DNA from: Streptococcus oralis
Lineage (GTDB): Bacteria > Bacillota > Bacilli > Lactobacillales > Streptococcaceae
Length of the DNA stretch: 64,000 nt
Direction of reading: 5' to 3'
NCBI RefSeq assembly: GCF_024399415.1
Contig: NZ_CP029257.1
Span: forward strand, 1,201,501 to 1,265,500
The translations under genes were made by a program, and so were the position numbers. Positions 19,978 to 29,772 of the stretch are shown piece after piece. The notes under the pieces were generated by a model, which did no database searches, was not told the origin of the DNA, and saw only the letters and a program-made list of their open reading frames with translations. Position 1 is the stretch's first letter; every line of letters begins with the position of its first letter.

Positions 19978-20499
19978 TTATTTTTTGTCAGTTGCTGGCG
20001 CCAACTGCATGAACATTTGGCGTCCATCCATCTTAGCTCGTTGTTCGATGATCGCAATATCTTGTGTTGCTTCAGCAAACTCGGCTAAAACTTTTGCACC
20101 AATCTCTTTATGGGTGATCATACGCCCTTTAAAGCGAATGGATACCTTAACTTTATTTCCTTTTTCAAGGAACTTGCGTGCATTGCGAAGTTTTGTGTCA
20201 AAGTCACCCTTGTCAATAGTTGGACTCAGACGAACTTCTTTCACAGTAACAACACTTTGTTTTTTACGTTGTTCTTTTTGCTTTTTCTGGTACTCGAATT
20301 TGAACTTACCGTAGTCCATAATTTTAGCAACAGGCGGTTTTGCTTGGGGTTGAATCAATACTAAGTCAACATTTGCACTATCAGCCAATGCTTGCGCTTC
20401 ACTGAGTGGCTTGATGCCTAGCTGTTCTCCCTCAAGACCGATCAAGCGAACTTCACGTACACGAATTTCATCATTGATGAATAAGTCTTGCTTTGCTAT
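19978..20499 (-). CDS. infC: Translation initiation factor IF-3, probable AUA start
   Basis: IF-3 binds the 30S subunit and rejects non-standard start codons. Residues [14 protein letters not shown] and the C-terminal [10 protein letters not shown] and MDGRQMFM segments are diagnostic. No ATG is available at the right place. The best-placed start is ATA at 20497-20499, eight bases after GAGG within a strong AGAGGTGA site, giving a 173-residue protein beginning (M)AKQDLFIND. Other candidates are GTG three codons upstream, with a poor site, and TTG at 20535, which would give 185 residues but lies in the T-tract of the attenuator hairpin. A rare start codon is the known basis of IF-3 autocontrol in other bacteria (AUU in E. 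coli). Confidence 0.9.
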   Translation of the reverse strand: MAKQDLFINDEIRVREVRLIGLEGEQLGIKPLSEAQALADSANVDLVLIQPQAKPPVAKIMDYGKFKFEYQKKQKEQRKKQSVVTVKEVRLSPTIDKGDFDTKLRNARKFLEKGNKVKVSIRFKGRMITHKEIGAKVLAEFAEATQDIAIIEQRAKMDGRQMFMQLAPATDKK

Positions 20500-20692
20500 G
20501 GTTTTCACCTCTTTTTTATTATTAGAGAAAAACAATAGCGGACTCGTAATAATACAAGCCCGCACGTTATGATAGCGTTTCTTAGAAACTTTTCATCCGT
20601 AGGGCCAGGCAACTTGATGTCACAAGGCGAGAAGCTCTCACTTCTGCTTTTCTCAACTTTTATATGATACCAAGTTTTCTATCCCTTGTCAA
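20500..20692 (-). promoter_or_regulatory. infC promoter and L20-type leader with attenuator
   Basis: The promoter is TTGACA (20687-20692), a 17-base spacer and TATCAT (20664-20669) with an extended TG. About 160 bases of leader follow. It contains a structured region with the pattern expected for the Firmicute L20 leader (GAGAGCTTCTCGCC and CCTGGCCCTACGG). It ends in the hairpin GCGGGCTTGT/ACGAGTCCGC followed by TATTGTTTTTC at about 20527-20563. This fits transcription attenuation by L20. The leader class is assigned by position and pattern, not by an alignment. Confidence 0.75.
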
Positions 20693-20727
20693 GATAAAAA
20701 GTCAATTTTTCGAAAAGTTTGTCTATT

Positions 20728-22968
20728 TTATCGAACCGTTTCAATTCTCCAACTATTCCATCCTTTAAAGCGGATAGCCCCTTGCTGGTCAGTTCGGTAA
20801 ATCTTACTCTTGATACTTTCCATTCGTGTCAAGGTTTCCTGATGGGGGAGTTTCGTACGATTGCTCTTTCCGACTGAAATGAGAGTAATCGCTGGTTTGA
20901 GCTGTTCTAGGAAAACTGGATTTGATGAGGTTTTAGCACCATGTTGGCCTGCTTTCAAGACATCCACCTCTAGGTCAGGATAATGCTTCATCAAGTCCTT
21001 CTCTCCCTTCTCTTTCAAATTTCCAGTAAAGAAAAAGTGCTTATCCAAAAGTTTTCCATAAAGAACCAGAGAATCATCACGATTCCCATCTCGAATCTGC
21101 CTTGGAGATAGAACTTCTAAGTAACTGCCAAAAATCGGGAAATACTCCCCAGCTGTCACACTACGTACCTTGTTTTGACTTGCTTCTAGTTCCGCTACAA
21201 ATTCCTTCTGTGTCAGACTTCCTTTTGATACTAAAATCTCCCCCACATGGAAAGCCTTGGTCACCTCCAGCAAATCGCCAACATGCTCCTTGTCTGTATT
21301 GGTCAAAATCAGCTGGTCAATCTTGTCTACTCCTCGACTTTTTAGATAGGGAATCAAGGTACGCTGGGCATTGCTGGTCGTCGACTTTTCTTGCCAAGCC
21401 TCGATTTTCTTATCAGATTCTGCCTTACCACCTACATCTATGAGAATAGTTTTCCCAGTCACATCCCGTAGGAAAATACTTTCACCTTGCCCCACATCCA
21501 GCATGGTGATTTCATTTTCCAGTGGATGCTTGGTCAAGAAAAAGAGCCCCACAATAAAGAGACTGAATCCTGCTAGTCTTTTAATGTTTTTCCTCATATC
21601 ATATAGCAAGGCTAATGAAACTAAGAGGAGAATCAAAAGCCATGTGGTGGGTTGACCAAGGACCAGGGGCCTACTTGCCAGCTGCGATACCAAGCGAATG
21701 ATGTTCTCCAACCACTCAAAAACAAAGTTAAACTGAGTGACTGAGTAAATAAAAGACAGAATGAATAAGATGGACAAAAGCGGCAAGAAGACCACATCAA
21801 ACAGAAAGGAAAAGACAAAGGTCAAAAGGATAGACCAAGGCTGAAATTCTGCAAAATAGAAGGATAGAATAGGCAATATTCCCAAAGAAATGACCAGACT
21901 TTCTCTGGCAACAGCCTTGATCCCATCGCCTTCTTTGCTAGTCATAGTCAAGATAAAAGCATAAGCGCAGGACAAGACCCCTCCAGCTGTCAAGAAAAAG
22001 TTGGGCATGATGATAAAGAGGACAAGGATCGTCAAGGCAAAATTATCCAAACCTTTAACACCATGTTGGGCCAGTAACTTTTGTAAGAGACTGCGAATGA
22101 CAGATGCTGAAAATCCTGTCAGACCTGCATAGATAAGAGAAAATGGATAAGTTAGCCACTTCAACTTCTCTTGAGTCAAGCCCAATCGCAAGAGGAGTTT
22201 CTTAAAGGCCTCCATAAAGAAGCCCACCTGCATACCCGACAAGGCAAAGAGATGGATAATTCCAAGACTGGAATAGAGTTCATTCATCTCCTCAAAGTCC
22301 GTGTCCAAATGTCCCAGCAAGAGCCCCGTCATATAGTTGCGCATAGGGTCTGGAAAGTGCGCCTTGATCCAAACTACAGCCTTTCGACGTAAAGCCGACA
22401 AATTTTCACCTATATCCCAACTGCTAACCTGTTTAAGTGACTGGATGCTCTTGATAGTCAGTGTCTGGTAAATTCCCTGAGTCTTCAGATAGGCTCGGTA
22501 GTCAAATCCACCAAAATTTCTCTGCCCTTCAGGCTCAGAAAGTTTTCCTTCTAGCTCTATCTCGTGAAGGTCTGTTAAGGCCTGAAAGAGCTCTTTCTCT
22601 TCCTCGGACTGGAGTTTATAATAAACTTGGAAGGTGCGGCCCTCAGCCTTGCCCCGAAAGGACAGACTGTCTCCATTGACTTTGATGGTATCTGGTAAAA
22701 TCCGTACCCTTTCAACAGAATCCACTAGGTTCTGACTAGCTTGTGTCTGTTGCCAGTTTTGAAACAAAAACCAAATTCCAAAAACTCCACAAATCGCTAG
22801 AACTTTACCAGCCGATTTCCAAGGAAATTGGAAAAAGAGGCAGACCAGCAAAAAAACAAAACCTAGCAGTGCGAGATAGGACGCTCCTAAAATGACAAAG
22901 TAAAGCCAGAGTAACAGAAAACTCAGATAGATTAAGGGGATAGGGAAATTCTTAATCCGCTGTGACAT
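20728..22968 (-). CDS. comEC: ComEC competence DNA channel
   Basis: This 746-residue polytopic membrane protein carries transforming single-stranded DNA across the membrane. Two or three N-terminal helices are followed by an extracellular OB-type domain (about 70-190), then the Competence-domain helices (about 210-480, with the LFALSGMQVG segment), and a C-terminal metallo-beta-lactamase-like domain (about 490-746, LDVGQGES and KAGQHGAKTS). The metal motif is degenerate: TNTDKEH in place of HxHxDH. The start overlaps the end of comEA by 17 bases, so both belong to one late-competence operon. Confidence 0.94.
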   Translation of the reverse strand: MSQRIKNFPIPLIYLSFLLLWLYFVILGASYLALLGFVFLLVCLFFQFPWKSAGKVLAICGVFGIWFLFQNWQQTQASQNLVDSVERVRILPDTIKVNGDSLSFRGKAEGRTFQVYYKLQSEEEKELFQALTDLHEIELEGKLSEPEGQRNFGGFDYRAYLKTQGIYQTLTIKSIQSLKQVSSWDIGENLSALRRKAVVWIKAHFPDPMRNYMTGLLLGHLDTDFEEMNELYSSLGIIHLFALSGMQVGFFMEAFKKLLLRLGLTQEKLKWLTYPFSLIYAGLTGFSASVIRSLLQKLLAQHGVKGLDNFALTILVLFIIMPNFFLTAGGVLSCAYAFILTMTSKEGDGIKAVARESLVISLGILPILSFYFAEFQPWSILLTFVFSFLFDVVFLPLLSILFILSFIYSVTQFNFVFEWLENIIRLVSQLASRPLVLGQPTTWLLILLLVSLALLYDMRKNIKRLAGFSLFIVGLFFLTKHPLENEITMLDVGQGESIFLRDVTGKTILIDVGGKAESDKKIEAWQEKSTTSNAQRTLIPYLKSRGVDKIDQLILTNTDKEHVGDLLEVTKAFHVGEILVSKGSLTQKEFVAELEASQNKVRSVTAGEYFPIFGSYLEVLSPRQIRDGNRDDSLVLYGKLLDKHFFFTGNLKEKGEKDLMKHYPDLEVDVLKAGQHGAKTSSNPVFLEQLKPAITLISVGKSNRTKLPHQETLTRMESIKSKIYRTDQQGAIRFKGWNSWRIETVR

Positions 22969-23602
22969 AATCTTTTAGCTTTTCTATGGTCTTAGCGCCA
23001 ATACCAGAGACCTTCTTTAATTCATCAACCGACTTGAATTTGCCATTTGCCTCACGATGGTCGATAATATCCTGGGCTCGTTTTCCTCCCAAGCCTTTGA
23101 CCTGCTTTAGTTCTTCCAGACTAGCTTTATTGAGGTTGACTTTCTTTTCTTTACTTGTCGAAGGAGTCGTTCCAGAGGCAGCCTGCTGACTAGCTGCTTC
23201 TTCTCCCTTAGTTGGAACATAGACAAGAGCCTCGTCACTGACTTTCTGTGCTAGATTGAGCGACTTGCTATCTGCCTCATCTGTCAAGCCACCTGCCTTC
23301 TGAACGGCATCATGAACACGACTCCCTACTGGTAAATCATAAATTCCTGGCGATTTAACAGCACCTTTGACATCTACTGTGATTAGATCTTGTTCAGCAG
23401 ACTCATCCTTTTCTTCCTTCTTGATTTCCTTTTCAGATGATGAATCCTTTGAAACAGCTGCAACTTCAGCCTGCAAGTTTGTTTCTTTCACAGATGTTTG
23501 TGAAGTTGGCTTTAGTAGGAAAAATCCGCCCAAGGCCAAACCCAAACAAGCACAGATGACAATGATTTTATACTCTTTTATTTTCTCGATAATTGCTTCC
23601 AT
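22952..23602 (-). CDS. comEA: ComEA competence DNA receptor
   Basis: This 216-residue protein has an N-terminal membrane anchor at about residues 11-31, a lysine/glutamate/serine-rich spacer, an SLBB domain at about 75-130 (VDVKGAVKSPGIYDLP), and a paired helix-hairpin-helix DNA-binding domain at the C-terminus (VNLNKASLEELKQVKGLG and ELKKVSGIGAKT). ComEA binds double-stranded DNA at the surface and feeds it to ComEC. A combox sits 20 bases upstream of the start, so the operon belongs to the SigX late-competence regulon. RBS GAGGAGAAAAT. Confidence 0.95.
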   Translation of the reverse strand: MEAIIEKIKEYKIIVICACLGLALGGFFLLKPTSQTSVKETNLQAEVAAVSKDSSSEKEIKKEEKDESAEQDLITVDVKGAVKSPGIYDLPVGSRVHDAVQKAGGLTDEADSKSLNLAQKVSDEALVYVPTKGEEAASQQAASGTTPSTSKEKKVNLNKASLEELKQVKGLGGKRAQDIIDHREANGKFKSVDELKKVSGIGAKTIEKLKDYVTAD

Positions 23603-23621
23603 ATTTTCTCCTCTCTTAAGT

Positions 23622-23629
23622 TATTCGCA
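23622..23629 (-). promoter_or_regulatory. Combox (SigX promoter) of comEA-comEC
   Basis: TGCGAATA on the minus strand matches seven of eight bases of the streptococcal combox TACGAATA. A run of T residues lies about 8-15 bases upstream, as is usual for SigX promoters. Confidence 0.8.
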
Positions 23630-23668
23630 AGAGAAAGAAAAAAACAGCTGAAATATCTTTTCAACTGC

Positions 23669-24238
23669 TTATTTATTTGCAAAATAGTCTTCCTTAGTCA
23701 AGACATAATAAACTCTTGTGATCATTCGACCTGGTTCTTTATTATCCATTCTGGCATAGGGTTCTTCGTAGGAAAAACGCATACCTGATTTCTCCATGAC
23801 CTTTCCTGATGCGGGGTTGTCTTTATCGTGAAGAGCGGTCAACTTGTTCATTCCAATCTTCTCAAAAGCCAGTTCAATCACGGCACGATTGGCTTCTGTC
23901 GTCAATCCTTGATTCCAATACTTTTGGTTAATAATGTAACCAATAGCTGCTTTTTTGAGAATAGGGTCAATCTTGTGCAAATCAATAGTTCCGATAAACT
24001 GACCATTGCTTTTTAGTTCGATTCCCCACCGTCCCAAGGGATTGGTTAAGTAGAACTGAGCGATGTTGTTCTTGGTTTCTTCTAAGCTTTGATTTGTTGG
24101 AAAAGTGTAGCGTGTATTTTCTCTGTCTGAGGCATACTCAAACATAGCTTCCGCATCATCCAAGGTTACAGGTCGGAGCAATAAACGCTTCGTTTCTATA
24201 GATGGATACTGGGCAAATTTCACAAATATTGATTCCAT
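23669..24238 (-). CDS. GNAT acetyltransferase (RimJ/RimL-like)
   Basis: This 189-residue protein has the layout of the RimJ/RimL N-acetyltransferase group: IETKRLLLRPVTLDDAEAMFEYASD at the start, the IGYIINQKYWNQGLTTEA acetyl-CoA-binding region near residues 92-109 and the NPASGKVMEKSGM strand near 140. Related enzymes acetylate N-termini of ribosomal proteins or small amines; the target here is unknown. A GGAGGGAAAG site precedes the ATG. It is divergent from ald and sits upstream of comEA in the same direction but is not part of the competence operon. Confidence 0.88.
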   Translation of the reverse strand: MESIFVKFAQYPSIETKRLLLRPVTLDDAEAMFEYASDRENTRYTFPTNQSLEETKNNIAQFYLTNPLGRWGIELKSNGQFIGTIDLHKIDPILKKAAIGYIINQKYWNQGLTTEANRAVIELAFEKIGMNKLTALHDKDNPASGKVMEKSGMRFSYEEPYARMDNKEPGRMITRVYYVLTKEDYFANK

Positions 24239-24305
24239 ACTTTCCCTCCATTAGATCTTGATTCTAACTAGTCTAGCATAAATAAATTTGGGTGACAAGT
24301 TTTTC

Positions 24306-24334
24306 TTGATTTTTGAAGCGGTTTCATATACAAT
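24306..24334 (+). promoter_or_regulatory. Promoter of ald
   Basis: TTGATT (24306-24311), a 17-base spacer and TACAAT (24329-24334). This leaves a 5' untranslated region of about 70 bases before the ald ATG. Confidence 0.75.
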
Positions 24335-24413
24335 AAAACCATCACATTTTTGATTTATGAACTGAAATGTGACAACTAAAACAATCCCGTCAATTGAAAG
24401 GTAGGTTATCTCT

Positions 24414-25526
24414 ATGTTAATCGGAATCCCAAAAGAAATTAAAAATAACGAAAACCGCGTTGCCCTAACTCCTGCTGGCGTCCATAGTTTAGTCAGCCGT
24501 GGACATCGTGTCCTCATCGAAACAAATGCTGGTCTCGGTTCAGGATTTACTGATGCTGACTATCAAAAGCAAGGAGCTGAGATTGTCGCTACTGCTGGTG
24601 AAGCCTGGGCTGCCGAGTTAGTCGTGAAAGTAAAAGAACCACTAACTTCTGAATACGGTTATTTGCGCGATGATCTTCTCCTCTTCACCTACTTGCACAT
24701 GGCCGCTGCGCCAGAATTAGCAGATGCCATGCTAGCAGCCAAAACAACAGGAATTGCCTATGAAACTGTTCGTGATAATCAAGGACAACTACCGCTCCTC
24801 GTTCCTATGAGTGAGGTTGCAGGTCGTATGGCTGTTCAAATCGGAGCTCACTTCCTTACTAAGCAAGCTGGTGGTTCTGGTGTCCTACTAGGTGGTGTAC
24901 CAGGTGTTCCAAAAGGAAAAGTAACCATCATCGGTGGTGGTGTCGTCGGTACACATGCTGCCCGCATTGCCCTTGGTCTTGGTGCTCAAGTGACTATTTT
25001 AGATATCAGCGCTAAGCGTCTCTCAGTTCTAGAAGAAGTCTTTGGAAACCAAATCCAAACTCTTATGTCTAATTCATTCAACATCGAAGCAAGTGTGAGA
25101 GATGCTGATGTGGTGATTGGTGCAGTTCTCATCCCTGGTGCCAAAGCACCGAAATTGGTGACAGATGAGATGGTCAAACAAATGCGTCCAGGCTCTGTCA
25201 TTGTTGACGTTGCCGTTGACCAAGGTGGCGTTATCGAGACAGCTGACCGTGTGACAACACACGATGAACCTGTCTATGAAAAATACGGTGTTCTCCACTA
25301 TGCCGTTGCCAATATCCCTGGTGCGGTCGCCCGTACTTCTACTATCGCCCTAACCAATGTCACTCTTCCTTATATCGAGGCATTGGCTGGCAAAGGATTT
25401 ACACAAGCAATTGCTGAAGATGAAGGCTTGCGTCAAGGTGTGACCACTTATAAAGGTTACTTAACTAGCCTCCCAGTTGCTCAAGGCCTCGCTAAAGAGC
25501 ACACGTCTATCGACGAACTTGTTTAA
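24414..25526 (+). CDS. ald: Alanine dehydrogenase, full length
   Basis: This 370-residue NAD-dependent enzyme interconverts L-alanine and pyruvate plus ammonia. The N-terminal substrate domain ([20 protein letters not shown]) has the catalytic lysine in VKVKEP near residue 74 and the histidine in YLHMAAAPE near 95. The Rossmann motif [10 protein letters not shown] is at about 174-183. The frame is continuous and has the normal family length. In some pneumococcal genomes this gene is reported as frameshifted, so an intact copy is of some diagnostic value. Monocistronic, with its own promoter and a bidirectional terminator. Confidence 0.95.
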   Translation: MLIGIPKEIKNNENRVALTPAGVHSLVSRGHRVLIETNAGLGSGFTDADYQKQGAEIVATAGEAWAAELVVKVKEPLTSEYGYLRDDLLLFTYLHMAAAPELADAMLAAKTTGIAYETVRDNQGQLPLLVPMSEVAGRMAVQIGAHFLTKQAGGSGVLLGGVPGVPKGKVTIIGGGVVGTHAARIALGLGAQVTILDISAKRLSVLEEVFGNQIQTLMSNSFNIEASVRDADVVIGAVLIPGAKAPKLVTDEMVKQMRPGSVIVDVAVDQGGVIETADRVTTHDEPVYEKYGVLHYAVANIPGAVARTSTIALTNVTLPYIEALAGKGFTQAIAEDEGLRQGVTTYKGYLTSLPVAQGLAKEHTSIDELV

Positions 25527-25541
25527 AGCTAGACACTCATT

Positions 25542-25576
25542 AAAAAAAAGCAGTTCACATCTGAACTGCTTTTTTG
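25542..25576. terminator. Bidirectional terminator between ald and phoH
   Basis: AAAAAAAGCAGTTCA/TGAACTGCTTTTTT hairpin serving two convergent genes. Confidence 0.85.
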
Positions 25577-26563
25577 CTATTCTGTTTCTTCCTTCTTTTC
25601 TTCATTTTTAACTGAAGCTGGTTCATAAGCTCGGATAATCTGAGCGACAACTGGATGGCGAACCACATCCTTGGCTGAAAAATGAACAAAGTCGATTTGG
25701 TGAATGTTCTTGAGCTTTTCTTGGGCATCAATCAAACCGGACTTGACGTTACGTGGCAGGTCAATCTGACTGATATCTCCATTGACAATCATCTTCGAAT
25801 TAAATCCTAAACGAGTCAAGAACATCTTCATCTGCATGATGGTCGTATTTTGTGCTTCATCGAGAATGACAAAGGCATCATCCAAGGTCCGCCCACGCAT
25901 GTAGGCAAGAGGCGCTATTTCGATAATTTCACGCTCCATAAGACGAGTCGTTTGGTCTTTGCCGAGAATCTGATACAAGGCATCATAAACTGGTCGAAGA
26001 TAAGGATCCACCTTCTCCTTAAGATCACCCGGAAGAAATCCTAGACTCTCACCTGCTTCCACTGCTGGACGAGTAAGGATAATCCGCTTGACTTGCCCAC
26101 GTTTAAGAGCTGTCACTGCCAAGGTCACTGCAAGAAAGGTCTTCCCTGTCCCTGCAGGTCCGATTCCAAAGGTCACATCATGCTGTTTGACACTGTCCAC
26201 ATAAAGCTTTTGACCCAAGGTTTTGACACGGATCGGTTTCCCAGTATTGTCTTTGATAATTTCTTCTTCGTAAAGGGCGACAAACTTGTCGATTTCATCG
26301 TTTTTGACCATGCTAATCGCAGTCACCACATCTGGCGTGCCAACGGTCATTCCTCGATTTACCAAGACCATCAAAGCCTGGATAACCTGACGGGCTTCCT
26401 CACAGGCAGTCTCTTCTCCCAAAACCTGCACAATCTCCGTACGAGCATGAATCACCACATCGAGCTCTTCTTCCATCAAACGAAGATGGCGCTCATTGGA
26501 ACCAAAAAGATGGAACAAGTCATCTGGATGACTCAGTTGAATGTCTATTGAATGTTCCTTCAA
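25577..26563 (-). CDS. phoH: PhoH-like ATPase
   Basis: This 328-residue protein has an N-terminal KH-like region and a PhoH P-loop ATPase core: GPAGTGKTFLAV near residue 139, the LDEAQNTT Walker B segment near 235 and a sensor region NGDISQIDLP. PhoH family proteins are thought to act in RNA metabolism, usually beside ybeY; ybeY is not next to it here. The start is a TTG with an AGAGAGG site eight bases upstream; there is no ATG in range. The C-terminus is a charged EKKEETE tail. Confidence 0.9.
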   Translation of the reverse strand: MKEHSIDIQLSHPDDLFHLFGSNERHLRLMEEELDVVIHARTEIVQVLGEETACEEARQVIQALMVLVNRGMTVGTPDVVTAISMVKNDEIDKFVALYEEEIIKDNTGKPIRVKTLGQKLYVDSVKQHDVTFGIGPAGTGKTFLAVTLAVTALKRGQVKRIILTRPAVEAGESLGFLPGDLKEKVDPYLRPVYDALYQILGKDQTTRLMEREIIEIAPLAYMRGRTLDDAFVILDEAQNTTIMQMKMFLTRLGFNSKMIVNGDISQIDLPRNVKSGLIDAQEKLKNIHQIDFVHFSAKDVVRHPVVAQIIRAYEPASVKNEEKKEETE

Positions 26564-26643
26564 ATAAAGAACCTCTCTAATCCGTTTATTTCTTTTTATT
26601 ATAGCAAAGAGAACAATAAAATACTAGCCTCATCTCATTGTCT

Positions 26644-26859
26644 CTAGTGTTCTAAGTATTCTTGCCAGATGGCGTCAAAGTCTCCTAGGTTAAAAGAGAA
26701 GCTGGCATGCTCCTCCAAAAAGCGACTCACCTCATCAAAATCATCTGTATGTTTTGGAAAAGCTGACTCTTCAAAAGCGAGGTCTGCCAAGATGGCTTTA
26801 GGGCTATTACTTTTAGGATTGCGCTCGGTCATGAGCCAAGTGTAAAATGATTTTCTCAA
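26644..26859 (-). CDS. yozE: YozE/UPF0346 family small protein
   Basis: This 71-residue acidic protein ([15 protein letters not shown], then [18 protein letters not shown]) is the YozE SAM-like family, a four-helix fold of unknown function conserved in Bacilli. The start is TTG, overlapping the stop codon of the upstream gene (TTGA) with an AGGAGAAAGAA site, so the two are coupled. Confidence 0.88.
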   Translation of the reverse strand: MRKSFYTWLMTERNPKSNSPKAILADLAFEESAFPKHTDDFDEVSRFLEEHASFSFNLGDFDAIWQEYLEH

Positions 26860-27461
26860 TTCTTTCTCCTATCAAGAGTTTTTTGATGACACTTTTCTGA
26901 TTCTTGAAAATTACTGGACTTAGCCTCTGAAACGTAGTGGTTTATAAAATCTGTTTTCGCATCTGTATAGCCGTCTCGATTGTGTTCAAATTTTTTCCAC
27001 AAACTTAGTTTTAATTCCTGATACGCTTGGGCAATATCTGGATGCTGGCAGAGATAATCTCTAAAATAAATCTCGTCATGATCTCCCGTCATTCGCAAAT
27101 GTAGATGAAAAACTTTCTTAGCAAATCCCTGATCTGTATATCCTTTATTTAGCGAAATCCTGTTAGGACTCTCCGACATCACTAGCCACCCATTCTTCAC
27201 CAATAAATCCCTAACTCTTGCTAAATCCTCTATTTTACCTACTTCTAGCAGAATATCAACGATATTTTTGGCCCAAATATTAGGGATAGCAGTGCTACCG
27301 ATATGTTCTATTCTTTTAATAACATTTGCACCCAATATTTTTTTCAGATTTGCTTTTTCCGATTCATACCAGTCTTTCCACTCTGGCTTGTGCTCTACTA
27401 AAAAAATCGGAAAAAGTTGCCAGAGTTCCTCTAAACTCATTTCTTCAAGTTTCTTTATCAT
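26856..27461 (-). CDS. GrpB/UPF0157 nucleotidyltransferase-fold protein
   Basis: This 201-residue protein has the GrpB signature: an [23 protein letters not shown] segment near residues 55-77, with the GS and D-x-D-like core of a nucleotidyltransferase fold. The [19 protein letters not shown] helical region follows. Known members include fusions to dephospho-CoA kinase, but the activity is not established. The last residues overlap the yozE start by four bases. It lies eleven bases after cvfB in the same direction. The start has only a weak ribosome-binding site, so the ATG at residue 8 is an alternative. Confidence 0.82.
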   Translation of the reverse strand: MIKKLEEMSLEELWQLFPIFLVEHKPEWKDWYESEKANLKKILGANVIKRIEHIGSTAIPNIWAKNIVDILLEVGKIEDLARVRDLLVKNGWLVMSESPNRISLNKGYTDQGFAKKVFHLHLRMTGDHDEIYFRDYLCQHPDIAQAYQELKLSLWKKFEHNRDGYTDAKTDFINHYVSEAKSSNFQESEKCHQKTLDRRKN

Positions 27462-27472
27462 GTCTATAAGGC

Positions 27473-28327
27473 CTAAATCAACTCTGTCCCAAACTGATCT
27501 TGCTTGATTTTGCCAGCCTTCATCAAGCCACCGAGTGCTTTCTTGAACTGACCTTTAGAAATACCAAAGGTTGCTTTGATATCATCAGGAGATGACTTAT
27601 CATTTAAAGTCATGAAACCGCCATTGCTTTCCAAGTAGGTCAAAATCATCTGAGCATCATTTTCCAACATTTCAAAGGAACGTGGTTTGAGCGATAGATT
27701 CAACGTGCGGTCCACTTCACGGAAACCGATGACCCGCGCATCTAAAACTTGACCCAGTCGTGGCTCTGCGTAGCGCTCGCTAGGATGGATAAAACCAAGC
27801 ATGTTATTCTCTGGCAGATAGACAAAGGTCCCTGACAGCTTGAGGCGGTAAACAATGGCTGGCCAGTTTTGGTTCTGCATGTTGTTGTAAGCAGGACGAG
27901 CCAGGCGTTGGAAATCTTCCTGATAAGCCAAAAGTCCCCAGATTCGGTCTTTCTTGTCCACTTCAAGACGGATGTAGAGTTTGTCACCTTTCTTAGGCCA
28001 GAGTTCCTTGAGCTCAGGGAGGATATCGAGTGACACAACGATTTCTTTATCAGGTAGACCGGTATCGACAAAGACACCCAAGTCCTTACGAACTTCTGTT
28101 ACGGTTCCCCAGCCAAATTGGTCCTGAGTGGCAGTCACTTCTAGAGTGGTCAAGCGGAGTTTTTGCTTCATATCCGTGTAGGCAAAACCTTTGACCGAAT
28201 CCCCTACCGTATGCTGACCTTCTTCCTTGGCAAGAGCATAGGTCTGACCATCCTTTTGCACAAAGTAAAAACGGTCATTTTCATCGATGATGAGTCCAAC
28301 GATAAAACTTGCAAGATTTGTATTCAT
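27473..28327 (-). CDS. cvfB: CvfB S1-domain RNA-binding protein
   Basis: This 284-residue protein is made of S1-type RNA-binding domains and a C-terminal winged helix (SPDDIKATFGISKGQFKKALGGLMKAGKI). The start is MNTNLASFIVG behind AGAAGGAAAT; an upstream start thirteen codons earlier is not supported. CvfB affects virulence gene expression in staphylococci and binds RNA, and the pneumococcal protein has a solved structure. Transcribed after frr but separated from it by a terminator. Confidence 0.93.
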   Translation of the reverse strand: MNTNLASFIVGLIIDENDRFYFVQKDGQTYALAKEEGQHTVGDSVKGFAYTDMKQKLRLTTLEVTATQDQFGWGTVTEVRKDLGVFVDTGLPDKEIVVSLDILPELKELWPKKGDKLYIRLEVDKKDRIWGLLAYQEDFQRLARPAYNNMQNQNWPAIVYRLKLSGTFVYLPENNMLGFIHPSERYAEPRLGQVLDARVIGFREVDRTLNLSLKPRSFEMLENDAQMILTYLESNGGFMTLNDKSSPDDIKATFGISKGQFKKALGGLMKAGKIKQDQFGTELI

Positions 28328-28344
28328 ATTTCCTTCTTTCGAAT

Positions 28345-28376
28345 AAAACTCAGCCAGCAATGCCAACTGAGTTTTT
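28345..28376 (-). terminator. Terminator after frr
   Basis: AAAACTCAGTTGGC/GCTGGCTGAGTTTT stem with a three-base loop between frr and cvfB. It lies about ten bases after the frr stop and before the cvfB ribosome-binding site, so cvfB transcription may depend partly on read-through. Confidence 0.75.
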
Positions 28377-28386
28377 CTGTTTATTT

Positions 28387-28944
28387 TTAGACTTCCAAGA
28401 TTTCTTTTTCTTTATTGGCAGTCATGTCGTCGATGTGTTTCACAGCATCGTCTGTTACTTTTTGAATATCTTTTTCAAGAGTCTTCAATTCGTCTTCAGT
28501 GATTTCTTTTGCTTTTTCTTGTTTTTTAGCTTCATCCATAGCATCACGGCGGATATTGCGGACAGCCACTTTAGCATTTTCACCGACCTTCTTCACTTCT
28601 TTAGCAAGGTCACGACGAGTCTCTTCTGTAAGAGCTGGGATAACCAAGCGGATCACAGAACCGTCATTAGCTGGTGTAATACCAAGATCAGAAGCGTTCA
28701 AGGCACGTTCGATGTCTTTCAATGAAGACTTGTCAAATGGTGTTACCAACAAAACACGCGCTTCTGGAATAGTAATTGAAGCGATTTGGTTAAGAGGAGT
28801 TTCGACTCCATAGTATTCTACATGGATACGGTCTAGCAAGCTTGCGTTGGCACGACCGGCACGGATACCACCAAATTCACGAGCAAGTGATTGGTGAGAC
28901 TGGGTCATTCTTTCTTTAGCTTTTTCTACAATTGCATTAGCCAT
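28387..28944 (-). CDS. frr: Ribosome recycling factor
   Basis: This 185-residue protein starts at [13 protein letters not shown] behind AAGGAATAAG. Longer frames run into pyrH. The core motifs [14 protein letters not shown] near residue 25 and [20 protein letters not shown] near 100 are typical. RRF works with EF-G to split post-termination ribosomes. It follows pyrH by seven bases, the usual Firmicute pair. Confidence 0.98.
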   Translation of the reverse strand: MANAIVEKAKERMTQSHQSLAREFGGIRAGRANASLLDRIHVEYYGVETPLNQIASITIPEARVLLVTPFDKSSLKDIERALNASDLGITPANDGSVIRLVIPALTEETRRDLAKEVKKVGENAKVAVRNIRRDAMDEAKKQEKAKEITEDELKTLEKDIQKVTDDAVKHIDDMTANKEKEILEV

Positions 28945-28951
28945 AATTTTC

Positions 28952-29689
28952 TTATTCCTTTTCTTCGATATTGTTTGAAACTGTTGTTCCGATATTTTCA
29001 CCAAATACGACACGTTTGATGTTGCCTGGTTGGTTCATGTTAAAGACAACCAAGTCAATGTCGTTGTCCATAGAGAGGGTTGAAGCAGTTGAGTCCATGA
29101 TACGAAGACCTTTATTGATAACATCACGGTGGGTCAATTCTTCAAACTTAACGGCAGTTTTGTCTTTCTTAGGATCGGCATTGTAAACACCGTCTACACC
29201 ATTTTTAGCCATAAGGATGGCATCCGCTTCGATTTCAGCTGCACGAAGGGCTGCTGTTGTATCTGTTGAGAAGTAAGGTGAACCAATCCCAGCACCAAAG
29301 ATAACGATACGACCCTTTTCAAGGTGGCGAAGGGCACGTCCACGTACATAAGGTTCTGCCACTTGTTGCATCGCAATGGCAGTTTGCACACGCGTATCGA
29401 CACCAACTTGTTGCAATGAATCTGCCATCACAAGAGCATTCATCACGGTCCCAAGCATTCCAGTGTAATCTGCCTGAACACGGTCCATTCCTGCTTCTGC
29501 AGCAGGTTCCCCACGCCAGAGATTTCCTCCACCAATAACAAGGGCAATTTCGATACCTAAGCTATGAACTTCTTGAATCTCTTTTGCGATTGTTTGAACT
29601 GTCTGGATATCAATCCCTACGCCACGTTCACCGGCAAGGGCTTCACCTGATAACTTGATTAAAATACGTTTATACTTGGGATTCGCCAT
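28952..29689 (-). CDS. pyrH: UMP kinase
   Basis: This 245-residue amino-acid-kinase-fold enzyme phosphorylates UMP to [17 protein letters not shown] at the N-terminus, the [10 protein letters not shown] phosphate loop near residue 52 and the [16 protein letters not shown] segment near 142 are all present. An AAAGGAGAG site precedes the ATG. It leads the pyrH-frr unit, with a possible extended -10 (TG-A-TAAAAT) about 30 bases upstream. Confidence 0.97.
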   Translation of the reverse strand: MANPKYKRILIKLSGEALAGERGVGIDIQTVQTIAKEIQEVHSLGIEIALVIGGGNLWRGEPAAEAGMDRVQADYTGMLGTVMNALVMADSLQQVGVDTRVQTAIAMQQVAEPYVRGRALRHLEKGRIVIFGAGIGSPYFSTDTTAALRAAEIEADAILMAKNGVDGVYNADPKKDKTAVKFEELTHRDVINKGLRIMDSTASTLSMDNDIDLVVFNMNQPGNIKRVVFGENIGTTVSNNIEEKE

Positions 29690-29772
29690 TTTTACTCTCC
29701 TTTTTTTATCCTACCTATTTTATCACAATTTCTAAGATTTTTATAGTGCCATGAGCAATTCTTTCAAAAAAA

